A DNA stretch of 64,000 nt, from contig NZ_JACIBU010000002.1 in NCBI RefSeq assembly GCF_014195485.1, positions 186,001-250,000 of the forward strand, read 5' to 3'. Under the pieces are notes generated by a model, which searched no databases, was not told the DNA's origin, and saw nothing but the letters and a program-made list of their open reading frames with translations. The first letter of the stretch is position 1. Each line of letters starts with the position of its first letter. Positions 1 to 8,912 of this stretch are shown here, in pieces. The position numbers were made by a program, and so were the translations under genes. This DNA is from Modestobacter versicolor (GTDB lineage Bacteria > Actinomycetota > Actinomycetes > Mycobacteriales > Geodermatophilaceae).

Positions 1-1
1 C

Positions 2-49
2 GAGCCGGCCGACGACGTCGCCCTGCTGGTCCTCCGGGTCGCCGGCTGA
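2..49 (+). CDS. C-terminal end of a gene cut by the window edge, possibly a PP2C/SpoIIE-type phosphatase
   Basis: Only 15 codons and a TGA stop are inside the window, reading EPADDVALLVLRVAG. An ending with DD[IV]ALLVLR is characteristic of PP2C/SpoIIE (RsbU-like) serine phosphatases, where the Asp pair helps bind metal, so this could be the tail of such an enzyme. The fragment is too short to be sure. It converges on ftsY, whose stop lies three bases away. Confidence 0.4.
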   Translation, partial: EPADDVALLVLRVAG

Positions 50-51
50 GC

Positions 52-1254
52 TCAGGCGTTCCCGACGAGCGCCTCGGCGAAGGCCTCGGGCTCGAACGGC
101 GCCAGGTCGTCGGGGCCCTCGCCCAGCCCGATCAGCTTCACCGGGATGCCCAGCTCGCGCTGCACCGCGACCACGATGCCGCCCTTGGCGGTGCCGTCGA
201 GCTTCGTGAGCACGACGCCGGTGACGTCGACCGCCTCGGTGAACACCCGGGCCTGCACGACGCCGTTCTGCCCGGTCGTCGCGTCCAGCACGAGCAGCAC
301 CTCGTCGACCGGGCCGTGCTTCTCCACGACCCGCTTGACCTTGCCCAGCTCGTCCATCAGCCCGGACTTGGTGTGCAGCCGGCCCGCGGTGTCGACGATG
401 ACCGCGTCGACCTCACCCTCGATGCCGGTGCGCACCGCCTCGAACGCCACCGACGCCGGGTCGCCGCCCTCGCGCCCCCGGACGGTGAGCACGCCGACCC
501 GCTCGCCCCAGGTCTCCAGCTGGTCGGCGGCCGCGGCGCGGAAGGTGTCCGCGGCGCCGAGCACGACGCTCTTGCCGTCGCCGACCAGCACCCGGGCGAT
601 CTTGCCGACGGTCGTCGTCTTGCCGGCGCCGTTCACCCCGACCACCAGGACCACGGCCGGGCGCCCGTCGTGCCGGTCGGTGCGCAGCCGGCGGTCCAGG
701 TCCGGGCCGAGCACGGCGGTCAGCTCCCGGACGACGAGGTCGCGCAGCTGGGTGCCGGAGGCGGTGGCCAGCACCAGGCTCTGGGTGCGCAGCCGCTGGA
801 CGATCTGGGTGGTCGCGGCGACGCCGACGTCGGCGGCCAGGAGCGTCTCCTCGACCTCCTCCCAGTCGTCCTCGGTCAGCTTCTCCCGGGCCAGCACGGT
901 GAGCAGGCCGCGGCCCAGCGAGGACTGCGAGCGGGCCAGCCGGGAGCGCAGCCGCACCAGCCGGCCGGCCGAGGGCAGCGGGGTGTCGAAGACCAGCCCC
1001 GGCTCGGGCTCGGCCGGCGGCAGCTCGACCGGGGGCGCGGGGGCCTCCTCCAGCGACGCCGGGTCGACGGCGGTCGCCCCGGTGCGCACCGGCGTCTCGG
1101 TGTCGGCCGCCGGCGGGCGGGGACGGGTCAGCGTCGTGCCGGCCGCGGCGTCGGAGTCCAGCCGCAGGGTGCGCCGGCCGCGGCCGACGAGCAGGCTGAT
1201 CCCGGTGACCAGGGCGACGACGAGGATCGCCAGGGCGATGAGCACGAACTCCAT
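52..1254 (-). CDS. ftsY: Signal recognition particle receptor FtsY
   Basis: A 400-residue SRP-family GTPase that docks SRP-ribosome complexes at the membrane. It has an N-terminal hydrophobic segment (residues 3-23), an acidic Pro/Ala-rich linker (about 40-95), an NG domain with a helical bundle (about 100-190) and the GTPase core. The core shows G1 GVNGAGKTT (206-214), DTFRAAA (236-242), DTAGR (288-292), TKLDG (350-354) and a C-terminal GLGEGPDDLAPF. The ATG at 1254 starts the membrane segment and has GGGAG upstream; the much longer open frame beyond it is antisense to the PhoD gene and is not coding. It is separated from smc by two rightward genes, as in a disrupted smc-ftsY pair. Confidence 0.97.
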   Translation of the reverse strand: MEFVLIALAILVVALVTGISLLVGRGRRTLRLDSDAAAGTTLTRPRPPAADTETPVRTGATAVDPASLEEAPAPPVELPPAEPEPGLVFDTPLPSAGRLVRLRSRLARSQSSLGRGLLTVLAREKLTEDDWEEVEETLLAADVGVAATTQIVQRLRTQSLVLATASGTQLRDLVVRELTAVLGPDLDRRLRTDRHDGRPAVVLVVGVNGAGKTTTVGKIARVLVGDGKSVVLGAADTFRAAAADQLETWGERVGVLTVRGREGGDPASVAFEAVRTGIEGEVDAVIVDTAGRLHTKSGLMDELGKVKRVVEKHGPVDEVLLVLDATTGQNGVVQARVFTEAVDVTGVVLTKLDGTAKGGIVVAVQRELGIPVKLIGLGEGPDDLAPFEPEAFAEALVGNA

Positions 1255-1308
1255 GCCGGTCAGTCTCCCAGCCCGCGCACACGCTCGTCCGGGCGGAGGA
1301 CGACCGGG

Positions 1309-2982
1309 ATGAGGCAGGCTGTCGTCATGCCCGAGACCGCCGGCACCGGCCCCCTCCTGCTGCTCGGCCCGCTGCTGCGGCACGTGGACCCGGTGTCCGC
1401 GACCGTCTGGGTGGAGACCGACCGCACCTGCGAGGTGGAGGTGCTGGGCCGCCGCGCCCGCACCTTCTGCGTCAACGGCCACCACTACGCCCTCGTGGTC
1501 GTCGAGGGCCTCGAGCCGGGCTCCACCACGCCCTACGAGGTGCACCTGGACGGCCGGCAGGTGTGGCCGCAGGCGCACTCGGCGTTCCCGCCCAGCCGGA
1601 TCCGCACCGCCGGCCGGCCGGGTCCCTTCCGGCTGGCGTTCGGGTCGTGCCGGTACGCCACGCCCACCACGGTCGACATCCGCGACGGCATCCCGCCGGA
1701 CGCGCTGGACAGCTACGCCCGGCAGGCCGTCGCCGTCCCCGAGGACCAGTGGCCCGACGCCCTGGTGCTGCTCGGGGACCAGGTCTACGCCGACGAGGTC
1801 ACCCCGGCGACGAGGGACTGGATGGCCAGCCGGCGCGACCTGTCGGAGCCGCCGGGCGCCCAGGCCGCGGACTTCGAGGAGTACACCCGGCTCTACATGG
1901 AGTCCTGGAGCGACCCGCAGGTCCGCTGGCTGCTGTCGAACGTGCCGTCGTCCATGGTCTTCGACGACCACGAGATGATCGACGACTGGAACACCTCCGC
2001 CGCCTGGCGCGACGAGACCACCAGCACCGACTGGTGGCACCGCCGGATCGGCGGCGGGCTGGTCAGCTACTGGGTCTACCAGCACCTGGGCAACCTCTCG
2101 CCCAACGAGCTGGCGCAGAACGAGACCTGGCAGGCGATCCAGCGCAGCGGGTCCGACGACGCCGGCCCGATGCTCGACGAGATGGCCCGGGCCGCCGACC
2201 AGGAGCCGCACACGGTGCGCTGGAGCTTCGTCCGGCACTGGGGCGAGGCGCGGCTGATCATGGTCGACAGCCGGGCCGGCCGGGTGCTGGAGGAGAGCGA
2301 CCGCAAGATCCTGGACGACGCGGAGTTCGAGTGGGTGGAGGCCGCGGTGCAGAACGCGGTCACCGACGGCGTCGACCACCTGCTCATCGGCACCTCGCTG
2401 CCGTGGCTGCTGCCGCACTCGATCCACGACCTCGAGCGGTGGAACGAGACGCTGTCGGTGCGGCACGCCGGCAAGCCGCTGGGCCGGCTGGCGGAGAAGC
2501 TCCGGCAGGCCGCCGACCTGGAGCACTGGGCGGCCTTCGGCCAGTCCTTCGAGCGGCTGGGCCGCACGCTGGTCTCGCTGGGCCGGGGCGAGCTGGGCCG
2601 CCCGCCGGCGACCGCCCTGGTGCTCTCCGGCGACGTCCACCACGCCTACGTCGCCGAGCTGGTCCAGCCGGGCGGGCTGGACACCCGGGTGCACCAGCTG
2701 ACCGTCTCGCCGCTGCACAACTCCGCCCCGCACGCGATCGAGATCGGCTTCAAGGTGGGCTGGAGCCGCTGGGCGCGGGCGCTGACCGGTGGGCTGCGCG
2801 CGCTGGCCAGGGTGGAGCGCAGCCGGCTGGAGTGGCGCAAGCAGGCCGGGCCCTACTTCGGCAACGAGCTGGGCGAGCTGGTGCTGGAGGGCCGCGACGC
2901 GCGGTTCCTGCTCTGGGCGACCAGCCGGGACGACGACGGCACGCCGCGCTTCACCCAGGTGCTGGACACCCGGCTGTCGTGA
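1309..2982 (+). CDS. PhoD-like phosphatase / metallophosphoesterase
   Basis: A 557-residue protein with the PhoD layout. An N-terminal Ig/Fn3-like segment (about 15-100) begins LLGPLLRHVDPVSATVWVET and is followed by a metallophosphatase core. Metal-binding motifs visible are FGSCRYA (about 111), LLGDQVYADE, VFDDHEMIDDWN and near the C-terminus LSGDVHHAY. No signal peptide is seen, so it may be cytoplasmic, unlike classical secreted PhoD. GGAGGA lies 8 bases before the ATG at 1309; an in-frame ATG at 1327 is the alternative start. Its stop overlaps the GTG of the next gene (GTGA), implying co-transcription. The substrate is unknown. Confidence 0.85.
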   Translation: MRQAVVMPETAGTGPLLLLGPLLRHVDPVSATVWVETDRTCEVEVLGRRARTFCVNGHHYALVVVEGLEPGSTTPYEVHLDGRQVWPQAHSAFPPSRIRTAGRPGPFRLAFGSCRYATPTTVDIRDGIPPDALDSYARQAVAVPEDQWPDALVLLGDQVYADEVTPATRDWMASRRDLSEPPGAQAADFEEYTRLYMESWSDPQVRWLLSNVPSSMVFDDHEMIDDWNTSAAWRDETTSTDWWHRRIGGGLVSYWVYQHLGNLSPNELAQNETWQAIQRSGSDDAGPMLDEMARAADQEPHTVRWSFVRHWGEARLIMVDSRAGRVLEESDRKILDDAEFEWVEAAVQNAVTDGVDHLLIGTSLPWLLPHSIHDLERWNETLSVRHAGKPLGRLAEKLRQAADLEHWAAFGQSFERLGRTLVSLGRGELGRPPATALVLSGDVHHAYVAELVQPGGLDTRVHQLTVSPLHNSAPHAIEIGFKVGWSRWARALTGGLRALARVERSRLEWRKQAGPYFGNELGELVLEGRDARFLLWATSRDDDGTPRFTQVLDTRLS

Positions 2983-3788
2983 CCGCGGTGGTACCCGTCC
3001 GGCTGGTCACCTTCAACGTCCACCACGGCGTGGGGGACGACGGCCGGCACGACCTGCCCCGGCTCGCCCGGCTGCTGGCCGACGCCGACCCCGACGTCAT
3101 CTGCCTGCAGGAGGTCGACCGGCACTTCGGCGACCGCAGCGACTTCGTCGACCAGGCGCTGCTGCTGTCCCGGGCGCTGGACCGCGAGTTGGTCTTCGGC
3201 GCCTCGATCGACGAGGCGCCGCCGGCCGGCCGCACCGAGCGCCGGCAGTACGGCAACGCGCTGCTGTCCCGGCTCCCGGTGCTGACCAGCGAGGTGCACC
3301 GGCTGCCCGGGCGCGGTGAGCCCCGCAGCGCGCTGCGCGCGCTGGTCGCCCTCGACGGCACGGCGCTGTGGGTGACCACCACCCACCTGTCCAGCAAGGC
3401 CGCCGCCGACCGGGCGACCCAGGCGGCCGCGGTGGCCGCGCTGCACGCCGACCCGGCCGTGCCGGGGGTGCTGGTCGGCGACCTGAACGCCGACGCGGGT
3501 GCCCCGGAGCTCGGGGTGCTGCGCGAGCGGTTCGGCGACGCGTGGGAGCTCGCGCCGGACCGCACCGACCAGGCCGGCCGCTTCTCGCTCCGCGCCGGTC
3601 AGGGGCTGACCCACCCGGCGCGGCGGCCGCGGGTGCGGATCGACCAGGTGTGGGTCTCCCCCGGCCTGGCGGTCGCCGACGCCCGGGTGCTCGACGGGTC
3701 CGCGACCTCCGACCACCACCCGCTGCTGGTCGACCTGCTGGTCGAGGGGCCCGCTAGGCGTCCTGCAGCTCGCGGAGACGCTGGCTGA
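2979..3788 (+). CDS. Endonuclease/exonuclease/phosphatase family protein
   Basis: A 269-residue EEP-fold hydrolase. Family motifs are VRLVTFNVHHG at the N-terminus, DVICLQEVD with the metal-binding Glu, GDLNAD in the middle and SDHHPLLVDL with the catalytic His near the C-terminus. These enzymes cleave phosphodiester or phosphomonoester bonds; the substrate cannot be told here. The GTG start overlaps the stop of the PhoD-like gene by 4 bases, so the two phosphoesterases probably form an operon. The last 35 bases overlap the 3' end of the convergent smc gene, with no room for a separate terminator. There is no export signal. Confidence 0.85.
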   Translation: MTAVVPVRLVTFNVHHGVGDDGRHDLPRLARLLADADPDVICLQEVDRHFGDRSDFVDQALLLSRALDRELVFGASIDEAPPAGRTERRQYGNALLSRLPVLTSEVHRLPGRGEPRSALRALVALDGTALWVTTTHLSSKAAADRATQAAAVAALHADPAVPGVLVGDLNADAGAPELGVLRERFGDAWELAPDRTDQAGRFSLRAGQGLTHPARRPRVRIDQVWVSPGLAVADARVLDGSATSDHHPLLVDLLVEGPARRPAARGDAG

Positions 3789-6700
3789 TCACGCCGGTGA
3801 TGCCGTCGCCGCGCATGCTCACGCCGTAGAGGGCGTCGGCGATCTCCATCGTCCGCTTCTGGTGGGTGATGACGATCAGCTGCGAGGTGCCCCGGAGCTG
3901 CTCGATCAGGGTGAGCAGCCGGCCCAGGTTCACGTCGTCCAGCGCCGCCTCGACCTCGTCGAGCACGTAGAACGGCGAGGGCCGGGCCCGGAAGATGGCC
4001 ACCAGCAGCGCGACGGCGGTCAGCGACCGCTCGCCACCGGACAGCAGCGACAGCCGCTTGACCTTCTTGCCCGGTGGCCGGGCCTCGACCTCGACGCCCG
4101 TGGTGAGCAGGTCCTCCGGGTCGGTGAGGAAGATCCGCCCCTCCCCGCCCGGGAAGAGGGTGGCGAAGACCTCGGCGAACTCCCGCTGGGTGTCGGCGAA
4201 GGCCTCGGCGAACACCTGGTGGATCCGCGCGTCGACCTCGCGGACGACGGTGAGCAGGTCGCGGCGGGTGTTCTTCAGGTCCTCCAGCTGGGTGGCCAGG
4301 AACGTGTGCCGCTCCTCCAGCGCCGCGAACTCCTCCAGCGCCAGCGGGTTGACCTTCCCCAGCGCGGCGAGGTCGCGCTCGGCCCGGGCGGCCCGCTTCT
4401 CCTGCAGCGCCCGGTCGTAGGGCACCGGCTCCGGCTCGGGCTCCCCGGCGTCGGCCGCCGCGGCCACCTGCGCCTGGGTCGGCGGCACCAGCGCGGCCGG
4501 GCCGTACTCGGCGACCAGCGTGGGCAGGTCGACGCCGTACTCCTCGGCGGCGCGGGCCTCCAGCGCCTCGATCCGCAGCCGCTGCTCGGCCCGGGCGACC
4601 TCGTCGCGGTGCACCTCGTCGGTGAGCCGGTCGAGCTCGGCGGTGTGCTCGCGCACGCGGGCGCGGACGACGAGCAGCTCGGCCTCCCGGCCGGTGCGCG
4701 CCTCGGCCAGGGCGTCGCGCTCGGCGGCGGCGCGCGCCAGCGAGGCGGCGAGCGCGGTCTGCGCCTCCTCGGCGCCGCGGCGGACGGCGGCGGCCACCCG
4801 GGCACCGCGCTCGCGGGCGACCCGGGCAGCGGCGGCCCGCTCGCGGGCTGCGCGCTCCTGCCGGGCCTGCCGGCGCAGCGACTCGGCGCGACCGGTCAGC
4901 GACCGGGCCCGCTCCTCGGCGGTGCGCACCGCCAGCCGCGCCTCGGTCTCGGACTGCCGGGCGGTGGCCGCCTCGGCGCGCAGCCGGTCGCGCTCGTCGG
5001 TGTCCGGCTCCTCCTCCACCGGCGCGGCCTCGGCGGCGGCCAGCCGTTCCTCCAGCTCGACCAGGCCGGCGACCGCGGTGTCGCGGGCCTGCTCGGCGCG
5101 CACCCGGGCGGCGTCCAGCCGCTGCGCCTCGGCCACCGCGGAGCGCGCCGCGGCACCCAGCTCGGCCAGCTCGGCCGCGGCGGCCGAGCGGGCCCGGTCG
5201 CCGGCCTGCCGGGCGGTGAGCGCGGTGTCGACGTCCGCGGAGCGCTGGGTGGCGACCTCGCGGGCCGCGGCCAGCTCGTCGGCGAGCCGGGCGGCGGTGG
5301 CGGTGGCCCGGTCGAGCTCGGCGGCGGCCTCGTCGACCCGGGCGCGCACCTCCAGCCCCGACGGCGCGTTGACCTGCCCGCCCACCGACCAGTCGGCGCC
5401 GAGCAGGTCACCGGCGTCGGTGACCGCGCGCACGCGCGGGTGGGTGCGCACCAGCGCGACCGCGGCCGCGAGGTCGGGGACGACGGCGACGCGTTCGAGC
5501 GCCCGGGCCAGCGCCGGGCCCAGCTCCGCCGGGGCGGTCACCAGGTCCAGGGCCCAGCGGGCCCCGTCGGGCAGCTCCGGCCAGCCCTCGCGGGAGACGG
5601 CGGGCAGGCCGCCGGTGACCAGCAGGCCGGCCCGGCCGCCGTCGGACTCGCCCAGGTGGGCCAGGACGGCGGCGGCCTCGGCGACCCCGGCCACGACCAC
5701 GGCGTCGGCCATGCCCCCGAGGGCGGCGGCCAGCGCGACCTCGGCACCGGCGGCGACGGAGAGCCGGTCGGTGACCGGGCCGAGCACACCGGGGAGACCG
5801 GCGGAGAGCACGGCGGCGGCGCCGTCGGCCGGGGCGAGCCCCATCGCCAGGGCGTCGCGGCGGGCCTGCCAGCCCGCGCGGTCGCGCTCGGCGGCGCGCT
5901 CGGCAGCGGTCAGCTCGGCGACCACCCGGGCGGCGTCGGCGGAGGCGGCCACCGCGGCGGCGTGCGCGGCCGCGAGGTCCTCGTCGCCACCGGCGTCCTC
6001 GGTCAGCTCGGCGCGCCGGGCCTCCAGCCGCTCGGCCGCGGCGTCGGCGCGGTCGGCGGCCTCGGTGGCGGCGGCGACCAGCCGCTCGATCTCCGCCTCA
6101 CCGGCGGCGGCGCGCGACCGGCCGGCGGCGACCTGGCCGGAGAGGCGGGCGAGCTGCTCGCGGCGGTCGGCCAGCGCCCGGGCGGCGGCGACCAGCGCAC
6201 GCTCGGCCTCGGTGAGCGCGGCCTCGACCTCCGCGCGGACGGCGACGGCGGTGGCCAGCCGGCCGCGCTCGGTCTCCAGCGACTCGGCGAGCTCGCGCTC
6301 GGTCGCCTCGACCCGGTTGGCCTCGGCGTCCAGCGCGTCGGGGTCGCGGCCGGACGGACCGGCCGGCGGGGCGGCGGCGAGGTGCCGGTGCCGCTCGGTG
6401 GCCAGCTGACCCACGCTGCGGAACCGCTCGGCCAGGGTGGACAGCCGGAACCAGCTCTCCTGCGCCGCGGCCAGCAGCGGGGCGTCGGCCGCCAGCTGCC
6501 GCTCGAGCGCGGACTCGGTGCGCGACGCCTCGTTCAGCGCTGCCTCGACCACGGCCCGCCGGGCACGGGCGGCCGTCTCGTCGGCGACGTCGGCCTCCAG
6601 CGCGTCGCGCAGCGCGACCAGGTCGTCGGCGAGCAGCCGCAGCCGGGCGTCGCGCAGGTCGGCCTGCACCCCGGCGGCCCGGCGGGCCACCTCGGCCTGC

Positions 6701-7320
6701 TTGCCCAGCGGCTTGAGCTGGCGGCGCAGCTCGGCGGTGAGGTCGCCCAGCCGATCGAGGTTGGCCTGCATCGCGTCGAGCTTGCGGAGGGCCTTCTCCT
6801 TGCGCTTGCGGTGCTTGAGGACGCCGGCGGCCTCCTCGACGAAGGCCCGCCGGTCCTCCGGGCGCCCGGACAGGACGGCGTCGAGCTGGCCCTGCCCGAC
6901 GATGACGTGCATCTCCCGGCCGATCCCGGAGTCGCTCAGCAGCTCCTGGACGTCGAGCAGCCGGACCTTGTCGCCGTTGATCTCGTACTCGCTCTCACCG
7001 GAGCGGTACATCCGGCGGGTGATCGACACCTCGGTGTAGTCGATCGGCAGCGCGCCGTCGGCGTTGTCGATCGTCAGCGTCACCTCGGCCCGGCCGAGGG
7101 CGGGGCGGCCGGCGGTGCCGGCGAAGATGACGTCCTCCATCTTGCCGCCGCGCAGGCTCTTCGCGCCCTGCTCGCCGAGCACCCAGGCGATCGCGTCGAC
7201 GACGTTGGACTTGCCCGAGCCGTTGGGCCCGACGACGGCGGTGATGCCCGGCTCCAGCCGCAGCGTCGTCGGCGACGCGAAGGACTTGAAGCCCTTGAGC
7301 GTCAGGCTGGAGAGGTGCAC
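3754..7320 (-). CDS. smc: Chromosome segregation protein SMC
   Basis: A 1188-residue SMC ATPase, the usual length, which condenses the chromosome and helps segregate origins. Walker A GPNGSGKSN is at 31-39, followed by the WVLGEQGAKSLRGG region. Two long Ala/Glu/Arg-rich coiled-coil arms flank a hinge at roughly 500-660. The ABC signature LSGGERSL is at 1093 and Walker B FYVLDEVEAALDD follows at about 1116. The start is GTG at 7320 with no Shine-Dalgarno but a TAGGGT box 6 nt upstream. ScpA/ScpB genes are not in the window. A 1275-codon open frame on the opposite strand is a composition artefact of the coiled coil. Confidence 0.98.
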   Translation of the reverse strand: MHLSSLTLKGFKSFASPTTLRLEPGITAVVGPNGSGKSNVVDAIAWVLGEQGAKSLRGGKMEDVIFAGTAGRPALGRAEVTLTIDNADGALPIDYTEVSITRRMYRSGESEYEINGDKVRLLDVQELLSDSGIGREMHVIVGQGQLDAVLSGRPEDRRAFVEEAAGVLKHRKRKEKALRKLDAMQANLDRLGDLTAELRRQLKPLGKQAEVARRAAGVQADLRDARLRLLADDLVALRDALEADVADETAARARRAVVEAALNEASRTESALERQLAADAPLLAAAQESWFRLSTLAERFRSVGQLATERHRHLAAAPPAGPSGRDPDALDAEANRVEATERELAESLETERGRLATAVAVRAEVEAALTEAERALVAAARALADRREQLARLSGQVAAGRSRAAAGEAEIERLVAAATEAADRADAAAERLEARRAELTEDAGGDEDLAAAHAAAVAASADAARVVAELTAAERAAERDRAGWQARRDALAMGLAPADGAAAVLSAGLPGVLGPVTDRLSVAAGAEVALAAALGGMADAVVVAGVAEAAAVLAHLGESDGGRAGLLVTGGLPAVSREGWPELPDGARWALDLVTAPAELGPALARALERVAVVPDLAAAVALVRTHPRVRAVTDAGDLLGADWSVGGQVNAPSGLEVRARVDEAAAELDRATATAARLADELAAAREVATQRSADVDTALTARQAGDRARSAAAAELAELGAAARSAVAEAQRLDAARVRAEQARDTAVAGLVELEERLAAAEAAPVEEEPDTDERDRLRAEAATARQSETEARLAVRTAEERARSLTGRAESLRRQARQERAARERAAAARVARERGARVAAAVRRGAEEAQTALAASLARAAAERDALAEARTGREAELLVVRARVREHTAELDRLTDEVHRDEVARAEQRLRIEALEARAAEEYGVDLPTLVAEYGPAALVPPTQAQVAAAADAGEPEPEPVPYDRALQEKRAARAERDLAALGKVNPLALEEFAALEERHTFLATQLEDLKNTRRDLLTVVREVDARIHQVFAEAFADTQREFAEVFATLFPGGEGRIFLTDPEDLLTTGVEVEARPPGKKVKRLSLLSGGERSLTAVALLVAIFRARPSPFYVLDEVEAALDDVNLGRLLTLIEQLRGTSQLIVITHQKRTMEIADALYGVSMRGDGITGVISQRLRELQDA

Positions 7321-7326
7321 GAGCGC

Positions 7327-7332
7327 ACCCTA
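7327..7332 (-). promoter_or_regulatory. Putative -10 element of a leaderless smc promoter
   Basis: TAGGGT on the minus strand matches the actinobacterial TANNNT -10 and ends 6 bases before the smc GTG. This would start transcription at or next to the start codon. No good -35 is seen. Confidence 0.45.
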
Positions 7333-7366
7333 ACCGCGGCCAGGGACGGAAACCGGCTGCTGGAAC

Positions 7367-7420
7367 GGCCCTGCCGCAGGGCCCCGCCGCGCGCGGAGCG
7401 TGTGGTGGGGGGCGGCAGGG
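7367..7420. repeat. Structured intergenic element, copy 1 (terminator-like)
   Basis: A perfect 9-bp long-range stem (ccctgccgc 7369-7377 with gcggcaggg 7412-7420) competes with a local 6-bp hairpin (7367-7372 with 7378-7383). The flank GCTGGAACGGCC is shared with the copy at 63168-63220. It lies between the small coiled-coil gene and smc, both leftward, and probably ends the upstream transcript. Confidence 0.6.
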
Positions 7421-7427
7421 AACTTCG

Positions 7428-7619
7428 TCAGGCCAGGACGGGGTCGGCCGACTCGTGGGCCATGGTGAGCAGCTCCCGGGCGATCGCGGCGTCGCGCTCC
7501 TCGCGGAGGGCGGCGAGCTCCTCCTCGAGGCGGCGTACCTTCGCGCGCAGGGCGGCGTTCTCCTCGGCTGCTCGCAGCTCGTGCGGAGCGACGATCGAAC
7601 CGAACAGGGCCTTGGCCAT
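7428..7619 (-). CDS. Small coiled-coil protein of unknown function
   Basis: A 63-residue protein starting MAKALFGSIVAPHELRAAEE. Residues 14-50 are a Glu/Arg/Ala/Leu heptad-rich helix (RAKVRRLEEELAALREERD) that should form a coiled coil. There is no membrane segment or known domain. AAAGG lies about 9 bases before the ATG, codon use matches the neighbours, and a promoter-like pair sits upstream, so it is probably a real separately transcribed gene. Being next to smc could hint at a chromosome or division role, but that is only positional. It is flanked downstream by a structured intergenic repeat. Confidence 0.75.
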   Translation of the reverse strand: MAKALFGSIVAPHELRAAEENAALRAKVRRLEEELAALREERDAAIARELLTMAHESADPVLA

Positions 7620-7693
7620 GACTCAGCGGCCTTTCACTGCAGGAGTGGGTTCCGCGCACCGCCGGGGAGCGGTCTGCGCGGGCTGGTGACATC

Positions 7694-7722
7694 AGGGTGA
7701 CACCCGCTGCGACATGGGTCAA
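7694..7722 (-). promoter_or_regulatory. Putative promoter of the small coiled-coil gene, with direct repeat
   Basis: On the minus strand TTGACC (7717-7722) and CACCCT (7694-7699) are separated by 17 bp. A GGTGACA direct repeat on the plus strand (7685-7691 and 7696-7702) overlaps the -10 with an 11-bp period. The -35 is good and the -10 weak. Confidence 0.4.
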
Positions 7723-7737
7723 CGGCGCGGCTGCCAG

Positions 7738-7755
7738 TCCCCCGTGTCGGGGGGA
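7738..7755 (-). terminator. Weak hairpin after acyP
   Basis: CCCCCG-TGT-CGGGGG (7739-7744 with 7748-7753) directly follows the acyP stop on the minus strand. There is no U-tract. Confidence 0.35.
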
Positions 7756-7766
7756 TGTCGTCTTCG

Positions 7767-8039
7767 TCACCCGACCGTGAAGCCGGGCACCCCCTGCACC
7801 ACGTCGTCCTGCTGCTGCACCTCGGAGACCGAGCCGGGCGCGTCCGACCCGGACAGCGCGGCCGCCACCGCACGGACGTCGTCGGCCGGCCCCTCCAGGA
7901 CCACCTCGACCCGCCCGTCGGGGAGGTTGGTCGCCGAGCCGGTCAGGCCGCGGGCGGTCGCCGACTGCCGGACGAACCAGCGGTAGCCGACGCCCTGCAC
8001 CTGACCGGCCACCAGCGCGACCACCCGGAGCCCGCTCAT
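7767..8039 (-). CDS. acyP: Acylphosphatase
   Basis: A 90-residue acylphosphatase that hydrolyses carboxyl-phosphate bonds such as acetyl phosphate. The signature [16 protein letters not shown] (residues 12-27) contains the catalytic Arg in GVGYR, and the substrate-binding Asn is in [11 protein letters not shown]. Size and fold match the family. The ATG at 8039 overlaps the mutM stop by 4 bases, so it is translationally coupled at the end of the rnc-mutM run. Confidence 0.93.
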   Translation of the reverse strand: MSGLRVVALVAGQVQGVGYRWFVRQSATARGLTGSATNLPDGRVEVVLEGPADDVRAVAAALSGSDAPGSVSEVQQQDDVVQGVPGFTVG

Positions 8040-8911
8040 GACCGCCGGGCCCTGGGCCGCGGCTGGCACTGGGGGCAGGAGTAGCTGGAGCGGTTCATGA
8101 ACGACTCGCGGCGGATCGGCGTGCCGCAGCGCGGGCACGGCCGGTCCTGCTGGCCGTAGACGGCCAGGTGCCGGGAGAAGTAGCCGCTCTGCCCGTTGAC
8201 GTCGACGTACAGGGAGTCGAAGGAGGTGCCGCCCTGCTCCAGGCTCTCGCCGAGCACGTCGCGGACGCCCTCGAGCAGGTCGGCGACCTGGGCCCGGGTG
8301 AGCTTGTCGGTGGGCCGGGCGCCGTGCAGCCGGGCCCGCCACAGCGACTCGTCGGCGTAGATGTTGCCGACCCCGCCGATCAGCGTCTGGTCGAGCAGCG
8401 CGCGCTTGACCTCGGTGCGCCGGCGGCGCAGCGCGGCGCTGAAGGCCTCCAGGTCGAAGCCGGGGTCCAGCGGGTCCATCGCGATGTGCGCGACCCGCGG
8501 CGGCACGTCGTCCCCGGGGGCGTCCTCGACGGCGAGCCCGCCGAAGGTGCGCTGGTCGACGAAGCGCAGCTCCCGGCCGCCGTCGGTGAACCGGAACCGG
8601 GCGCGCAGGTGCACCTCGTCGGGCTCGTCGGGCTTCTCGACCAGCAGCTGACCGCTCATGCCCAGGTGCGCGACGAGCGCGCGGTCGGCAGGGGCACCGT
8701 CGGCCTCGGCCATCGGCAGCCACAGGTACTTGCCGCGCCGGTGGGCGGCGGTGAGGGTGCGGCCGGTGAGCGCGGCCACGAAGTGCTCGGCGCCCTCCAG
8801 GTGCCGGCGGACCGCCCGGGGGTGGTGCACCTCGACCTCGGCGATCGTGCGGCCGGCGACCCAGCGCTCCAGCCCGCGCCGGACGACCTCGACCTCGGGC
8901 AGCTCGGGCAC
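8036..8911 (-). CDS. mutM: Formamidopyrimidine-DNA glycosylase (MutM/Fpg)
   Basis: A 291-residue base-excision repair enzyme that removes 8-oxoguanine and formamidopyrimidines and nicks the abasic site. The N-terminal catalytic PELPEVE is intact directly after Met1. The helix-two-turn-helix region carries [12 protein letters not shown], and the C-terminal zinc finger shows CPRCGTPI and CPQC with four cysteines. It starts one base after the rnc stop and overlaps acyP. The family also includes Nei, but the PELPEVE start and the spacing of GVGNIY favour MutM. Confidence 0.96.
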   Translation of the reverse strand: MPELPEVEVVRRGLERWVAGRTIAEVEVHHPRAVRRHLEGAEHFVAALTGRTLTAAHRRGKYLWLPMAEADGAPADRALVAHLGMSGQLLVEKPDEPDEVHLRARFRFTDGGRELRFVDQRTFGGLAVEDAPGDDVPPRVAHIAMDPLDPGFDLEAFSAALRRRRTEVKRALLDQTLIGGVGNIYADESLWRARLHGARPTDKLTRAQVADLLEGVRDVLGESLEQGGTSFDSLYVDVNGQSGYFSRHLAVYGQQDRPCPRCGTPIRRESFMNRSSYSCPQCQPRPRARRS

Positions 8912-8912
8912 G

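Noticed and set aside
3862-7689. 1275-codon rightward open frame antisense to smc
   Set aside because: Produced by high G+C; the product is Gly/Leu/Arg-rich with no domain, while the opposite strand encodes a full SMC protein.
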